The notes: generated from the letters alone by a model not told the origin. Positions 25,105 through 35,661 are shown, counted from the first letter of the stretch. The stretch: 64,000 nucleotides of DNA from UBA937 sp031549725 (GCA_031549725.1 JAVBPH010000017.1:1-64000); one strand, 5' to 3'. Numbers and translations: made by a program.

Positions 25105-28002
25105 TTAATTTTTCGGCGCCCTGCTTTCAGGGTATAGGATCATCTTCAAAGGACCGCCGGTTTGAAGTACACCGGTTAATCTCTGCAGATCTCCGGGCTG
25201 CACATTGCCGTAGAGTTCCGGCCTGGCATACAGCCTGGACAGGGGCAGCTGAAAAATCTGGTTGTAGTTGGCAAAACTTCTTGCCATGTAACCGTTGCTC
25301 TGCATGGACTGCTCAAAGGTTTTTTTCAGGGCTTCCCTGGCTTTTACCAGGGTATCATTGCTGATGTTTCCTCTGCCGATCAAACCCAGTTCAGTGCTCA
25401 CCGCTGCGGCCAGTTCCTCCGCCCGGCCGGGATCACAGTAGAACGTAACTATCAAATACAGCTCTCCGCTGGGCATGGGGGTTAAACTGATGCTGGGAGA
25501 TATGGAATAAACCCCGCCCAGCTTTTCCCGGATTTCTTCGGTGAGCCGGATATCCAGGTATTCATTCAGCACCAAGGCGCTGCTGAAATCCTTTTCGGAA
25601 TAGGCCATGGGAATAAACCATCCCATAAAAACGATGCCCTTATCTTCTTTTCCTTTGTACAGGATTTTCTCCTGTTTTCCCGGAAGGGGAATATGCATAT
25701 CGGTCCAGTTATTGAACCGGGTATTTCCTTCCCCATAGGCAGGGACCGAAGCCAGGTATTTTTCGGTAAGTTTTTTCAGCACCGCTTCGTCCGCATTTCC
25801 TGTAAACACAAACACATAGTCCGCCGGGTTCAGGGATTTCTTAAGAAAAAGCTCCGCGGGTTTTACGGAGATTTTATCCAGATCCGCCAGAACCATAGGC
25901 CTGGTTTTGGGATAATTGCCGTACATGATCCGCTGCACCTCATCAAAAAACCATGATTCGGGGTTTTCCTGCCTTTGTGTCAGGGTTGTCCGGTACTGGT
26001 CCATGAGGACCGCCGCGGCATCCGCATCAATTCTGGGCTGGGTGAAGCCCAGGTAAAGCAGTTCAAAAAGTGTTTCCAGATCACCCGTGGCGGCGGTTCC
26101 CTGGAACCCCCGGAGATAAGAGGAAAGCCAAAAACTCAGGGAGACCTGTTTGTCCGCCAGTTTTTTCAGGAGTTCGGTCCGGGTAAAATCCCCGGCTCCG
26201 GAATTGTTGAACATATCCGCCGCGGAGTACACCGAATAATAATCCTCATCATCTGCGCTGGAGGTTCCCCCCTTTGCCAGCGCATAAAAAGAAACTTCGT
26301 TATTTTTATTTGCGGTGGTTTTGAATAAAACCGTTGCACCGTTGCCCAGGGTCCACTCAATAACCCCAGTGGCCTGGTCGGTTTTTTCATCGAGAATTGT
26401 TCCCGGCAGGGGATCGTTCTGAATCAAGTCGCCGCTGTAGGTTTCTTCTTTTGGTTTTTCAATTTTTGCTATTGCTGCCGCAGCAACCATAGCTTTTATG
26501 GCAGCCTGGTCCGGAAGGGAAGATGCATCGGTACTGGGGGCGGTGACAAAAACCGTCAGGTCATCATCCTTAAAAAAATCCTTAACCGCCGCGGCAAGTT
26601 CTTTCTGGCCGATCCCCGGAAGCAGCTTCTTTACCGCATTGAGTTCCCAGCTGATATCCGGCAGGCTGCTTCCGTCCAGGTAGTGCCGGGTAAGCTGCTG
26701 TATATAAGATGATGATTCCTGCCGGTCCTGTTCGGCGGTCATCTGTTCCATATCGGAAATCAACGATCGTTTGGCCATATCGATTTCTCCCTGGGTAAAC
26801 CCGTAGCGTTCCATGGATTCCTTTTCCAGCAGAACCGCATTCATTGTTTCCTTAGCCAAACCGGGCTTGGCAATTCCGGACACCACATAAAAACGGGAAG
26901 AATAGGCATAACGGGTTGTCCAGGCACCGGCGGCCACATAGGGGGTTTCCGGTTTAGCCGCGGCTTCATCAAACCGGAGGTACATCATCCTGGAGATCAG
27001 GTTTTCAATCACGTCCTGCCGGTAGGATGATAAATCCGCGGCGAGTACGCTGGGCTGCCGTTTGAAATAAAAATCCGCCCTGGTGTAGGTTAATTCGGGA
27101 TCGGTAATAATCTCCGCCCGGAACTTTCCTTTTACCGGCGCAGGCAAATCGTAATGGGGTTTATCCAGGGGTGTTGATAGAGGATCAGCCTGGAAATATT
27201 TTACCAATTCCGCTTCCAGGGCAGCGCCGTCAAAATCACCCACAAAAATAACTGCCATGTTGTCCGGACGGTACCATCTTTTATAAAAACCCACCAGCCT
27301 CTCCGCAGGGGCATGTTCAATAATCTCGGGCAGCCCGATGGGAAGCCGGACCGCATAGGGGGATCCCTCAAAGAGGATGGGCAGCATTTTCCGCTGCACC
27401 CGTTCCCCTGCTCCCAGCCGGGACCGGTATTCTTCCATAATTACCCGGCGTTCCGCATCCACATCCTCAGGGATAAAACTGATGCGGCTGGTCCAATCGC
27501 TGATTACCTCCAGGGCTTTGTCGGGAATCATTTTTTTACCCGAATCCAGGGTTTCCACCGGGACTTCGATGCCGTAAACGGTTTCATCAAAATTGGTGTA
27601 GGCATTTACCTCCGGACCAAACCGCATGCCCAGGGACCGGAGATAATTCACCAGTTCGGACTTGGGAAAATGTTCCGTGCCGTTGAAAGCCATGTGCTCC
27701 ACAAAATGGGCAAGCCCCTGTTCATCATCCTTTTCCAGAACCGATCCGGCAGCCACCGCCATGGTTAAATATGCCCGGTTTTCGGGTTTTTTATTTTCCA
27801 GAATAAAATAGGTCAGTCCATTGGGGAGTTTCCCCGTCCGGGCGGATTCCATAAAGGGCACCGGGTCCATGGGTTTTCCCAGACCGGCATAGGATTCAAC
27901 TTTTTCCGAAGGATTGCTTGAACATGCAGCGGTGTACAGGATAAAAAAAACCACCGCAGCAGCCCGGATGCATTTTTTAATAGAGAAAAAATTCGTAGTC
28001 AT
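25105..28002 (-). CDS. M16-family zinc peptidase, lipoprotein
   Basis: A 965-residue pitrilysin/insulinase-type peptidase predicted to be lipid-anchored: signal peptide with lipobox TAAC at Cys27. The inverted zinc motif HFVEH occupies 99-103, and the third ligand is the glutamate in RRVIMEEY about 75 residues on. Two M16 halves are seen. The N-terminal half is catalytic, and the C-terminal half starts near residue 560 (GVIEWTLGNGATVLFKTT) and lacks the zinc motif, as in fused family members. It likely degrades peptides at the cell surface or in the periplasm. It is single, divergent from the beta-CASP gene, and its 3' end touches a B element. Confidence 0.92.
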   Translation of the reverse strand: MTTNFFSIKKCIRAAAVVFFILYTAACSSNPSEKVESYAGLGKPMDPVPFMESARTGKLPNGLTYFILENKKPENRAYLTMAVAAGSVLEKDDEQGLAHFVEHMAFNGTEHFPKSELVNYLRSLGMRFGPEVNAYTNFDETVYGIEVPVETLDSGKKMIPDKALEVISDWTSRISFIPEDVDAERRVIMEEYRSRLGAGERVQRKMLPILFEGSPYAVRLPIGLPEIIEHAPAERLVGFYKRWYRPDNMAVIFVGDFDGAALEAELVKYFQADPLSTPLDKPHYDLPAPVKGKFRAEIITDPELTYTRADFYFKRQPSVLAADLSSYRQDVIENLISRMMYLRFDEAAAKPETPYVAAGAWTTRYAYSSRFYVVSGIAKPGLAKETMNAVLLEKESMERYGFTQGEIDMAKRSLISDMEQMTAEQDRQESSSYIQQLTRHYLDGSSLPDISWELNAVKKLLPGIGQKELAAAVKDFFKDDDLTVFVTAPSTDASSLPDQAAIKAMVAAAAIAKIEKPKEETYSGDLIQNDPLPGTILDEKTDQATGVIEWTLGNGATVLFKTTANKNNEVSFYALAKGGTSSADDEDYYSVYSAADMFNNSGAGDFTRTELLKKLADKQVSLSFWLSSYLRGFQGTAATGDLETLFELLYLGFTQPRIDADAAAVLMDQYRTTLTQRQENPESWFFDEVQRIMYGNYPKTRPMVLADLDKISVKPAELFLKKSLNPADYVFVFTGNADEAVLKKLTEKYLASVPAYGEGNTRFNNWTDMHIPLPGKQEKILYKGKEDKGIVFMGWFIPMAYSEKDFSSALVLNEYLDIRLTEEIREKLGGVYSISPSISLTPMPSGELYLIVTFYCDPGRAEELAAAVSTELGLIGRGNISNDTLVKAREALKKTFEQSMQSNGYMARSFANYNQIFQLPLSRLYARPELYGNVQPGDLQRLTGVLQTGGPLKMILYPESRAPKN

Positions 28003-28085
28003 ATATTAAGTATACGGTTTTTTACGATCCTGGGAAACACCCGGACTATCTCGCCTTATTATTAAAAATGTATTATGCTGGAACT

Positions 28086-29495
28086 ATGGCAATTACATTT
28101 TATTCCCTCGGTGCAGCCGAGGAAGTCACCGGGTCCAAACACGTGATCGAAGTTGATGGAAGAAGCTATCTTATTGACTGCGGAGCCTTCCAGGGTTCCC
28201 GGGCAGAGGCCGACCGGAAAAACCGGAATTTCGGCATAGATCCGGACAAAATAGAGGCATGTATATTAACCCATGGTCACTATGACCACTGCGGTCTGCT
28301 GCCCCTGCTTTCCAAACGGGGATTTAACCGCAATATCTATTCCACCCCGGCTACCCGGGATATCGCCAATCTTATCATGATGGATTCCGCGAATATCCAG
28401 GCCAGGGATGCCATTTATTTAAAGAAGCAGGCAAGTAAAAAGGGAGAGAAATTTGACTGGACACCCCTTTTTGAAGAAAAGGATGTGATTAAAACCACCA
28501 ACCAGTTTGTGGGTGTTTCCTACCACCGGCCAATGAGAATCGGCGATGGGGTGGAGGTAGAATTTTATGATGCCGGCCACATCCTTGGTTCCGCCATCGC
28601 CATGGTAACCATAGACAGAAACGGCAGGAAAACCCGGATTGCCTGTACCGGCGACCTGGGCCGGAAAAAGAAACCCATCATCCGGGACCCGGAAATTGTC
28701 CCTGCCCCGGATTATATTATCCTGGAAAGTACCTACGGCGACCGTCGCCATGAATCCACCACCAACGCCATGAACGAGCTGGCGGAGATTGCCAAACGGG
28801 CGGTGGAAACAAAAGGAAAAATTATTATCCCGGCGTTTGCCATTGAGCGGACCCAGGAACTGGTGTATTACTTCCATCTTTTGGTGGATGACGGCATCAT
28901 TCCGGAAATTCCTATTTATGTGGATTCTCCCATGGCAACCAACGCCACCACCATTTTCCAGCTGCACCCCGAATGCTATGATGAAGATATCCATGAGGCG
29001 TTTACCAAACACCACAAAAATCCCTTCGGCTTTAACTCCCTCCACTTTACCACCAGTGTGCTGGAATCCAAAGCCCTGAACGATCACCCGGGCCCGCTGA
29101 TTATTATATCCGCTGACGGTATGTGTGAAGCAGGCCGCATCCAGCATCATCTGATCCACAACATTGAAGATCCCAACACAACGATCCTGCTGGTCGGGTA
29201 TATGGCGGAAAACACCTTGGGACGGCGCCTGCGCAACCGGGAACAGGAAGTAAAAATCCATGGCCAGTGGTTTAAACGGAAGGCAAATGTGCAGGAAATC
29301 AACGCTTTCAGTGCCCATGCGGATTATGAAGAAATGGGCGCCTGGCTCGATGCGGTGGATACTTCCAACTTAAAGAAAATTTTTATGGTCCATGGGGAAC
29401 CAAAGGTCCAGGCAATATTCAAGGATTACCTGATTAAAAAAGGGTATCCTAACGTGGATATTATCCAATACGGAAAAACCTATGAGGCTGATTAG
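28086..29495 (+). CDS. MBL-fold beta-CASP ribonuclease-type protein
   Basis: A 469-residue metallo-beta-lactamase protein of the CPSF/YSH1-like RNA nuclease group. Zinc motifs are THGHYDHCG, GHILGSA and TGDLGR, and the beta-CASP part has VDSPMA, a GxxxAGR-type stretch and FSAHADYEE near the C-terminus. Such enzymes cut or trim RNA in the cytoplasm. The ATG at 28086 is preferred over one six codons earlier because homologues start MxITFxxLGAAxEVTGS. It is followed with no gap by rlmB, so the pair forms an RNA-processing operon. Confidence 0.9.
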   Translation: MAITFYSLGAAEEVTGSKHVIEVDGRSYLIDCGAFQGSRAEADRKNRNFGIDPDKIEACILTHGHYDHCGLLPLLSKRGFNRNIYSTPATRDIANLIMMDSANIQARDAIYLKKQASKKGEKFDWTPLFEEKDVIKTTNQFVGVSYHRPMRIGDGVEVEFYDAGHILGSAIAMVTIDRNGRKTRIACTGDLGRKKKPIIRDPEIVPAPDYIILESTYGDRRHESTTNAMNELAEIAKRAVETKGKIIIPAFAIERTQELVYYFHLLVDDGIIPEIPIYVDSPMATNATTIFQLHPECYDEDIHEAFTKHHKNPFGFNSLHFTTSVLESKALNDHPGPLIIISADGMCEAGRIQHHLIHNIEDPNTTILLVGYMAENTLGRRLRNREQEVKIHGQWFKRKANVQEINAFSAHADYEEMGAWLDAVDTSNLKKIFMVHGEPKVQAIFKDYLIKKGYPNVDIIQYGKTYEAD

Positions 29496-30221
29496 ATGAC
29501 CTATCTGACGGGTTTTCATGCAATAGAAGAAAAAATAAAATCCGGGAATGCCGAGGGTCCTCTCCTGGTGGCCAAATCAGGCCCCAGGGCAAAGGTTATT
29601 ATTTCCATGGCCATGGATGCAAAGATCCGGATTGACCGGGTCGGCACCCATGAACTTGACCGGATTTCCCCGGACCACCGGGGCATTGCGTTGGCGGTGG
29701 AAGACAAACGTCCGTCCAGCGATATTTCTATAGAAAACTTTGTGGCCGGATTAGGTGAAAAAACCGATTCCCTGGTGGTAATCCTCGATGAGATCACCGA
29801 TCCCCACAACTACGGTGCCATTCTCCGTTCCTGCGACCAGTTCGGGGTTGATCTTGTGGTAACCCGCAACAGAAGAACCGCCAGGCATGCCGATGTGGTT
29901 TCCAAAACCTCCGCCGGCGCATCCGCCTGGATACCCTCGGCGGAAACCGCCAATCTCCCCCGGGCCGTGGAAGATTTAAAGAAGGCAGGTTTCTGGATCT
30001 ACGGCGCCGACATGGAAGGGGAACCGGTGTATACAACCAAACTGGGAGGCCGGGTTGCCATTATCATGGGAAGCGAAGGAACCGGGATCAGCCGTCTTTT
30101 AAGGGAATCCTGCGATGGTATTGTAGCTATCCCTAGTTACGGAAAAGTTGATTCTTTGAATGTATCGGTGGCGGCGGGAATACTTCTTTATGAGGTAAGG
30201 CGTCAGAGGGATTCCAGGTAA
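29496..30221 (+). CDS. rlmB: 23S rRNA 2'-O-ribose methyltransferase, RlmB-like
   Basis: A SpoU/TrmH-family SAM methyltransferase of 241 residues. There is an N-terminal substrate-binding region (TGFHAIEEKIKSG) and then a knotted SPOUT domain with motif 1 DPHNYGAILRSCDQFG, motif 2 IIMGSEGTGIS and motif 3 IPSYGKVDSLNVSVAAG. RlmB modifies G2251 of 23S rRNA; the exact target cannot be told from sequence alone. The start codon directly follows the stop of the nuclease gene, showing translational coupling. Confidence 0.88.
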   Translation: MTYLTGFHAIEEKIKSGNAEGPLLVAKSGPRAKVIISMAMDAKIRIDRVGTHELDRISPDHRGIALAVEDKRPSSDISIENFVAGLGEKTDSLVVILDEITDPHNYGAILRSCDQFGVDLVVTRNRRTARHADVVSKTSAGASAWIPSAETANLPRAVEDLKKAGFWIYGADMEGEPVYTTKLGGRVAIIMGSEGTGISRLLRESCDGIVAIPSYGKVDSLNVSVAAGILLYEVRRQRDSR

Positions 30222-30246
30222 ATTTGCCAACACTGTACAACCAGTT

Positions 30247-30717
30247 TTAGATTTCTTTCGTATTTTCTTCTTTCCCAATGTGTTTGTCTAATTTTTGAAT
30301 CTCATTTTTCAGTACTTTTATTATTTCCTTCTTAAATGTCAGCTTGTTGATTTCTGACCCTAATGGTATCTTTCGATACCCGGAGAATCCTCCGGCACTA
30401 CGTTTATTTAATATAAGCAGATACCCTTCATCATCAGACCATTGAAACTCTAATACACTTAAATCCTTAATAGCCCTCTCCCATTTTTTTATTCCGGTTA
30501 TTACTTCTATAGGGGTTGGATTTGGTTGTACCCCAATTGTATTATTGGTTGCTTCATATGCTTTCATTGTTTTTGTATATATATCATCCTCATCAGTAAT
30601 TGATGAAATAAACCAAGGATCGGATTCCACCATACCTGGTCCAGGACAGGGTCTAGTTGGAATAATATATAAATTCCCTTTATTATCAAAATAAATACCA
30701 GCACTTCTCCATTGCAT
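30247..30717 (-). CDS. Small protein, unknown
   Basis: A 156-residue protein starting MQWRSAGIYFDNKGNLYIIP; AAGGAGAG just ahead supports this ATG over an upstream one. It is polar with no membrane segment, and has a Lys/Glu-rich C-terminal helix. I do not recognise a family. Together with the next gene upstream it makes an A+T-rich pair unlike the surrounding genes. Polymorphic-toxin immunity proteins often look like this, but no toxin gene is nearby, so that idea is only speculation. Confidence 0.6.
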   Translation of the reverse strand: MQWRSAGIYFDNKGNLYIIPTRPCPGPGMVESDPWFISSITDEDDIYTKTMKAYEATNNTIGVQPNPTPIEVITGIKKWERAIKDLSVLEFQWSDDEGYLLILNKRSAGGFSGYRKIPLGSEINKLTFKKEIIKVLKNEIQKLDKHIGKEENTKEI

Positions 30718-30762
30718 CGTTCTCTCCTTAATTTTTTCAAAGCAAGAGTTTAGTAACAGCAA

Positions 30763-31284
30763 TTACATTGTCTTTGGCAATACTTCCCTTTCAAGAAGGA
30801 AATGGCCGCCTTTATTTTCAAAGAAATACAAACGGCATAAAAATGGGTTGTATACATAAACCCCATCATCTCCTTTATAAAAACATACTGCATAACTGGG
30901 ATCAAATTCATCAGACATATAGTCCCGGGCGAAATTATAAACACCAACAGAAATTACTTCATCTTGTTCATATATTAATACAAGTATTCCATAACATAAA
31001 ATATCATCCAAAGTAAATGAAAAACCTGTTATTCTTCCATTTTTATCTACATATCTTTTTTCCAGATTATCAAATACTGCTCCTAATATGGGATACTGAT
31101 TTTCCCAATCACCGTATTCTGCAATCGAATCTGAAAAAAAGTGATCTATTATTTTTCCAGCATCTATTGGAACCATACTTATTGAATCAAAAGCTTTTTC
31201 AAGCATAAAAAATGAATAGATACCAAAAATAATAAAAACATTAATAAGCAACAATAGGACTCCCTGCAGAACCTTCTTTTTCAT
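30763..31284 (-). CDS. Membrane-anchored small protein, unknown
   Basis: A 173-residue protein with one N-terminal membrane anchor (VLQGVLLLLINVFIIFGIYS) and an extracytoplasmic remainder containing FDNLEKRYVDKNGRITGFS and VYVYNPFLCRLYF. There is no lipobox and no recognised family. It lies 45 bp upstream of the 30247-30717 gene in the same direction. Both are A+T-rich, suggesting acquisition as a unit. Confidence 0.58.
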   Translation of the reverse strand: MKKKVLQGVLLLLINVFIIFGIYSFFMLEKAFDSISMVPIDAGKIIDHFFSDSIAEYGDWENQYPILGAVFDNLEKRYVDKNGRITGFSFTLDDILCYGILVLIYEQDEVISVGVYNFARDYMSDEFDPSYAVCFYKGDDGVYVYNPFLCRLYFFENKGGHFLLEREVLPKTM

Positions 31285-31417
31285 AAAGCACTCCTATATG
31301 TATCTGACAATGTATATATTAAATGCTACTTAAATGATTTATGTTTGAAATCGGCGAGGAATTCTCCAAGGGCATAACCAATATTCAACTACCAATTTGT
31401 CTTCAACTCCAACCATC

Positions 31418-32095
31418 TCAATCCCAACTATCCCTGCCGTCTCCGGTAATGGGAACCGGGTCTCCCAGATATTTAGGTTTCACATGAAATCCCAGGGATA
31501 TCCATGCTTTGACCCTGGCCAGGGATTCCCTGGCATACCAGCGGTTTTTGACCGTCCTGGCATACCGGGTTTCCGGAAGGGCATAGCCCACCGCATTCAG
31601 GCCAAGGCTCCTGGCAATGTACACCGACCGGGCGATATGAAAATCCTGGGTAACAATGATTACATCATCCACCTGAAAAACGTCCCTTGCCCGGTACATG
31701 GATTCGTAGGTGGTAAACCCCGCATGGTCCATAAAAATATCACTCTCCGGAATTGACGGGGCATATTTCAGCACATATAAACGCATAGCATTTACTTCAT
31801 CATCGTATTTATCCCTGCCATGGTCCCCGGAGAGCAGGAGTTTTGATCCCTTTCCGGATTTGACAACGGCGATTCCTCCCCGGACCCGGTCTTCCAGTAC
31901 ATGGGACAAAGTATCAGGTCCCCAAACCTGGGCACCAAGTACCAGAACTGCGGCCGCATTGGGAAGTTCCTGGAGGTCACGGTATATATAGGGTTTTGTG
32001 CTTTTTGTTATATATAGATTAATAATCAGGCATCCCAGAAAAGCCCCGGCACCGGCAAAGAAAATGACCAGACATATTTTCTTAAACATCTTCAT
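31418..32095 (-). CDS. SanA/DUF218-family membrane protein
   Basis: A 225-residue protein with one N-terminal membrane segment (KICLVIFFAGAGAFLGCLIINLY) and a DUF218 domain: VLVLGAQVWGPDTLSHVLEDRV, LLLSGDHGRDKYDDEVNAM and IIVTQDFHIARSVYIAR. It is related to SanA/YdcF, linked to envelope barrier function in enterobacteria, with the biochemical role unsettled. It follows the hybrid kinase gene by 32 bp in the same direction, so it may be co-transcribed. Confidence 0.87.
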   Translation of the reverse strand: MKMFKKICLVIFFAGAGAFLGCLIINLYITKSTKPYIYRDLQELPNAAAVLVLGAQVWGPDTLSHVLEDRVRGGIAVVKSGKGSKLLLSGDHGRDKYDDEVNAMRLYVLKYAPSIPESDIFMDHAGFTTYESMYRARDVFQVDDVIIVTQDFHIARSVYIARSLGLNAVGYALPETRYARTVKNRWYARESLARVKAWISLGFHVKPKYLGDPVPITGDGRDSWD

Positions 32096-32127
32096 AAATT
32101 GCTATGTCCTTTCTAAAAACAAGGTTA

Positions 32128-35100
32128 TTATTTGTCTAAATAGGATGACAATATTTTCCGCAGTTCTTCTATTTCAATTGGTTTGGCAATATGGCCGTTC
32201 ATACCCGCATTAAGACAATTCTGCACATCCTCACTGAAAGCATTGGCGGTCATGGCAATGATGGGAACTTCCTGGGCGTAGGGGGCAGCCATCTCCCTGA
32301 TCCTTCTGCTGGCCGAAAGTCCATCCAACTCGGGCATTTGAACATCCATCAGGATGACATCATATTTATCGGTATTCTTTTCAAAAGCCTTCACCGCCAC
32401 CAGACCGTTTTCTGCACAGTCAACCGATACGCAGGTATCTTCGAGGATGCCTAAAATGATCTCCCGGTTTATTTCAATATCTTCAACCACCAAAACACAT
32501 TTATCCTTCCAGTTATAAACCGCTAACGGTTTATCCGGGGTTTTGCTGACCAGATTTTTCCGGGTAAGGGACATGATTGTATTCAACAAGGTCGATGGCA
32601 GGATAGGCTTGGGAAGAAAATGCTGAATCCCAATCGATTTTAACTGCGGCTCTATTTCAACCAGATCAAATCCGGAAATCATCACCACGATAATCTGGTC
32701 ATTCATGAGCTGTTTTATTTTTTTGCCTGTTTCCAGGCCGCTCATTTCCGGCATATTCCAATCGAGGAATACTAAATCATAGGGGGTTCCCTGGTCCCGG
32801 TTTTTCTCAACCGCAGCCACCGCAGCCTTTCCGTTCAGGACCGTGTCGCAGTTAAGAGAAAACCCCGAAAGGATATTCCTGAAATATTCCAGCATATCCG
32901 GATCATCGTCCACCACAAGAATACGTAGATCCTTCAGCATAACCTCATTCATGGGGGTTACCGCTTTGGTTTCTCCCCACCGGACATTCACTTCAAATAT
33001 AAACCGGGACCCCCTGCCGCTCTCACTCACAACGGTGATATCCCCGCCCATGAGGTTAACTATTTTTTTGCAGATTGCCAGGCCCAGACCGGTACCGCCG
33101 AACCTCCGGGTAATTCCCGCATCGGCCTGTTCGAAAGAATTAAAAAGACGTTTCTGCTGCTCCCCGGAAATTCCAATACCGTCATCCTCCACCTCGATAT
33201 GGAGGACCGACATATCCTCATTTATTTTCCGTTCCTCCGCCTTGAGGATAATATTTCCTTTTTCCGGGGTAAACTTAATTGCATTATTCAGCAGATTAAT
33301 AAGCACCTGGGAAAGACGAAGTTCATCGCTGATAATATACCTGGTAAACAGCGATTTAAAATCGCAGTGAAAATTCTGGTACTTCTCATCAATTTTAACC
33401 TGAACCACCTTAAACACATTCTGCATCATTTTTTCAAGGTCGAATTCCTGGTCAACAATATCAAATTTATTGGCTTCGATTTTTGACATATCCAGGACAT
33501 CATTGATAATACTCAGCAGCTGCCGGGATGACACATCAATCTGATCCAGGCATCTTTCAATCTTTTTCATGTCACCGCTTTTTTTGGCCAGAGCGGTCAT
33601 GCCAATAATTGCATTCATGGGTGTCCGGATTTCGTGGCTCATCCGGGAAAGGAACTCGCTTTTTGCATTCGTACTCGCCTGGGCGGTTTCCTTTGCCTGA
33701 ATCAGATTTTCAATCATATCGATTCTTTCAATAGCCGATGCAATGAGGGTTCCTCCGGATTTCAGAAGCTCTTCCTCTGCTTCGGCAAATTGTTTGTCAT
33801 ACCTGGTATCGTCAAACCCTACAAAACCCCAGAACTCACCATTCAGCACGACCGGGATTACCAGCAGCGACCGGACATCCCCTATCCCAGGAAAAGCTTC
33901 GAGGGCAAGATTGTTCATATCCTTCACCGCACCGTTCAGGCAGCCCCGGGTTCTTACAAGCTCCCTCCAATAGGGAACAATACTGTCATAGGGGAACAGC
34001 CTTCCGTCAGTGCCCGGATGGTCCGATGGTTTATCCTTTGCCCATTCCGCATACTGGAAACAGCAAAGGACACCTTCATGAAGACTGTTTTTCCATATAT
34101 ACGCCCGGTCCGCATTGACGCTTTCTCCAAGTACTTTCAGGGCATTAAGAATTCCCGCCCCGGAATCGCCGTGATCGTTGGCAATTAATATTGATGCGGC
34201 TTTGTTCAACGCCTGGAGAAGCCGGTCCTTCCGGATGAGTTCATCCGTGGCGGTCTTCAGGGGGCCAAGATCAACCAGGTATGCAATCACCGCAAAGGAA
34301 TTTCCGTAGGGAATCCGCCGGAGAAAAACGTTGGTCGGTTTCAGGACACCATCAATGATAAATCCCGTTTCAAAGGAATGGTCTCCGGAGACAAAGGCTT
34401 TTTTCAGCCGTTCTTCCACCTTGCTGATATATGTTTCTTCCATCCCGTTCTGGGGATCCACTTCTTTTAAATTCTTAATAAATTGTAATAAAAAATCTTC
34501 CTTGGATTTATACTTGAACATGGTGAACGCCGCGGGGTTGCAGTCCAGTGCTTCATACTTGTCGTTAAAAATAATATTCGCATGGGGGCTGCTTTCAAAC
34601 ATGGCAATGCTGAGCCTCTGGGTTTTATCCAGTTCCTCCACGGTCTTTACCATGGCTTCCTTAAAATGCATATTATAAGCTTCAGCGCCACTGAGTCCGG
34701 TGTCACTTTTTTTTCCGGAACGGACCACATCATCAATACTCAGGATTCCGCCTTTTAATTTTACGGGCGATCCCTGCTTATCCCTTTCGGCAACAGTTAC
34801 ATATCCAAGCAGCCAGATGTAATTCCCGTTTTTATGCCGCATTCTGATTTCATTGGTAAACATTCCGGAATTTCTTCCAAGGAAATATTCAAGCCCCGAT
34901 TTAAATTTGGAAATATCATCGGGATGCATGTATATAAAAAGATTCTCCAAAGGACCATTCAGTTCTTCCGGACTGTACCCCAGGAACATTTTATAATCGT
35001 TGCTGAAAACCAGGTCATCCCTGACCATATCATAACTGTAAGCGCCAAGCCCTTTCAGCGGAGTAATTTCCCGGGCTTCATATATTTCGGTAACATCCTG

Positions 35101-35493
35101 GGTAATCCCCGTCAGTACCAGGGGATTCCCGTCAGCATCCTTACCGGTGATAATTCCCCGTTCCTGAACCCATGCGATATCCCCATGCTTACACATAATT
35201 CGATATTCGGTTTCATAATAAGGGACCGTCCCGTTCAGGTAATTCTTAAGGGCGCTATCCACCCTTTCCCGGTCTTCCGCATGCATACGGCTTTTCCGTA
35301 TCTCATCTGAAAATTCCAGTTCCCCGTCTTCATAACCATAAAGAAAAGACATTTGTTTGTCGGTATTTCTTTTGCCCGTCTTAAGATTCCAATCCCAAAG
35401 GGCCATATGCGTAGTATTAAAGAGGGCACGGATTGATTCCTCATTGCACATCTTACCTTCAAAGGCATCCGGAGCATTCAAATTTTTTGGCAT
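32128..35493 (-). CDS. Soluble hybrid histidine kinase (PAS, GAF, HisKA, HATPase, two REC)
   Basis: A 1121-residue multidomain sensor without membrane segments. The order by eye is: PAS (about 15-140), PAS (about 145-265) and a third PAS-like region (about 295-415). A GAF domain (about 425-600) precedes HisKA with SHEIRTPMN (about 630) and HATPase with NAIKFTPEKGN and FGGTGLGLAIC (about 720-850). A receiver with VVDDDPDM and FLDWNMPEMSG and a second receiver with VVEDIEIN and LMDVQMPELDG follow. Both receivers keep the phospho-acceptor Asp. No HPt domain is fused, so a separate phosphotransfer partner is expected. The signal is cytoplasmic and unknown. The only likely operon partner is the SanA-like gene. 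Confidence 0.93.
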   Translation of the reverse strand: MPKNLNAPDAFEGKMCNEESIRALFNTTHMALWDWNLKTGKRNTDKQMSFLYGYEDGELEFSDEIRKSRMHAEDRERVDSALKNYLNGTVPYYETEYRIMCKHGDIAWVQERGIITGKDADGNPLVLTGITQDVTEIYEAREITPLKGLGAYSYDMVRDDLVFSNDYKMFLGYSPEELNGPLENLFIYMHPDDISKFKSGLEYFLGRNSGMFTNEIRMRHKNGNYIWLLGYVTVAERDKQGSPVKLKGGILSIDDVVRSGKKSDTGLSGAEAYNMHFKEAMVKTVEELDKTQRLSIAMFESSPHANIIFNDKYEALDCNPAAFTMFKYKSKEDFLLQFIKNLKEVDPQNGMEETYISKVEERLKKAFVSGDHSFETGFIIDGVLKPTNVFLRRIPYGNSFAVIAYLVDLGPLKTATDELIRKDRLLQALNKAASILIANDHGDSGAGILNALKVLGESVNADRAYIWKNSLHEGVLCCFQYAEWAKDKPSDHPGTDGRLFPYDSIVPYWRELVRTRGCLNGAVKDMNNLALEAFPGIGDVRSLLVIPVVLNGEFWGFVGFDDTRYDKQFAEAEEELLKSGGTLIASAIERIDMIENLIQAKETAQASTNAKSEFLSRMSHEIRTPMNAIIGMTALAKKSGDMKKIERCLDQIDVSSRQLLSIINDVLDMSKIEANKFDIVDQEFDLEKMMQNVFKVVQVKIDEKYQNFHCDFKSLFTRYIISDELRLSQVLINLLNNAIKFTPEKGNIILKAEERKINEDMSVLHIEVEDDGIGISGEQQKRLFNSFEQADAGITRRFGGTGLGLAICKKIVNLMGGDITVVSESGRGSRFIFEVNVRWGETKAVTPMNEVMLKDLRILVVDDDPDMLEYFRNILSGFSLNCDTVLNGKAAVAAVEKNRDQGTPYDLVFLDWNMPEMSGLETGKKIKQLMNDQIIVVMISGFDLVEIEPQLKSIGIQHFLPKPILPSTLLNTIMSLTRKNLVSKTPDKPLAVYNWKDKCVLVVEDIEINREIILGILEDTCVSVDCAENGLVAVKAFEKNTDKYDVILMDVQMPELDGLSASRRIREMAAPYAQEVPIIAMTANAFSEDVQNCLNAGMNGHIAKPIEIEELRKILSSYLDK

Positions 35494-35661
35494 AATATTT
35501 TTCCCTTAATATTATGGTACAATGTAGATATCCTAAAGTCAATTAAAAGCAGGATGGAGCAAACGCTGTTACTTTATCTCCGGTAAAAAACAGGATGCAT
35601 CCTGCGGGTTTAAACGTGTTCAATCAAATAGGGTTATTTCATTCCCCTGGATTTTCTCAGC

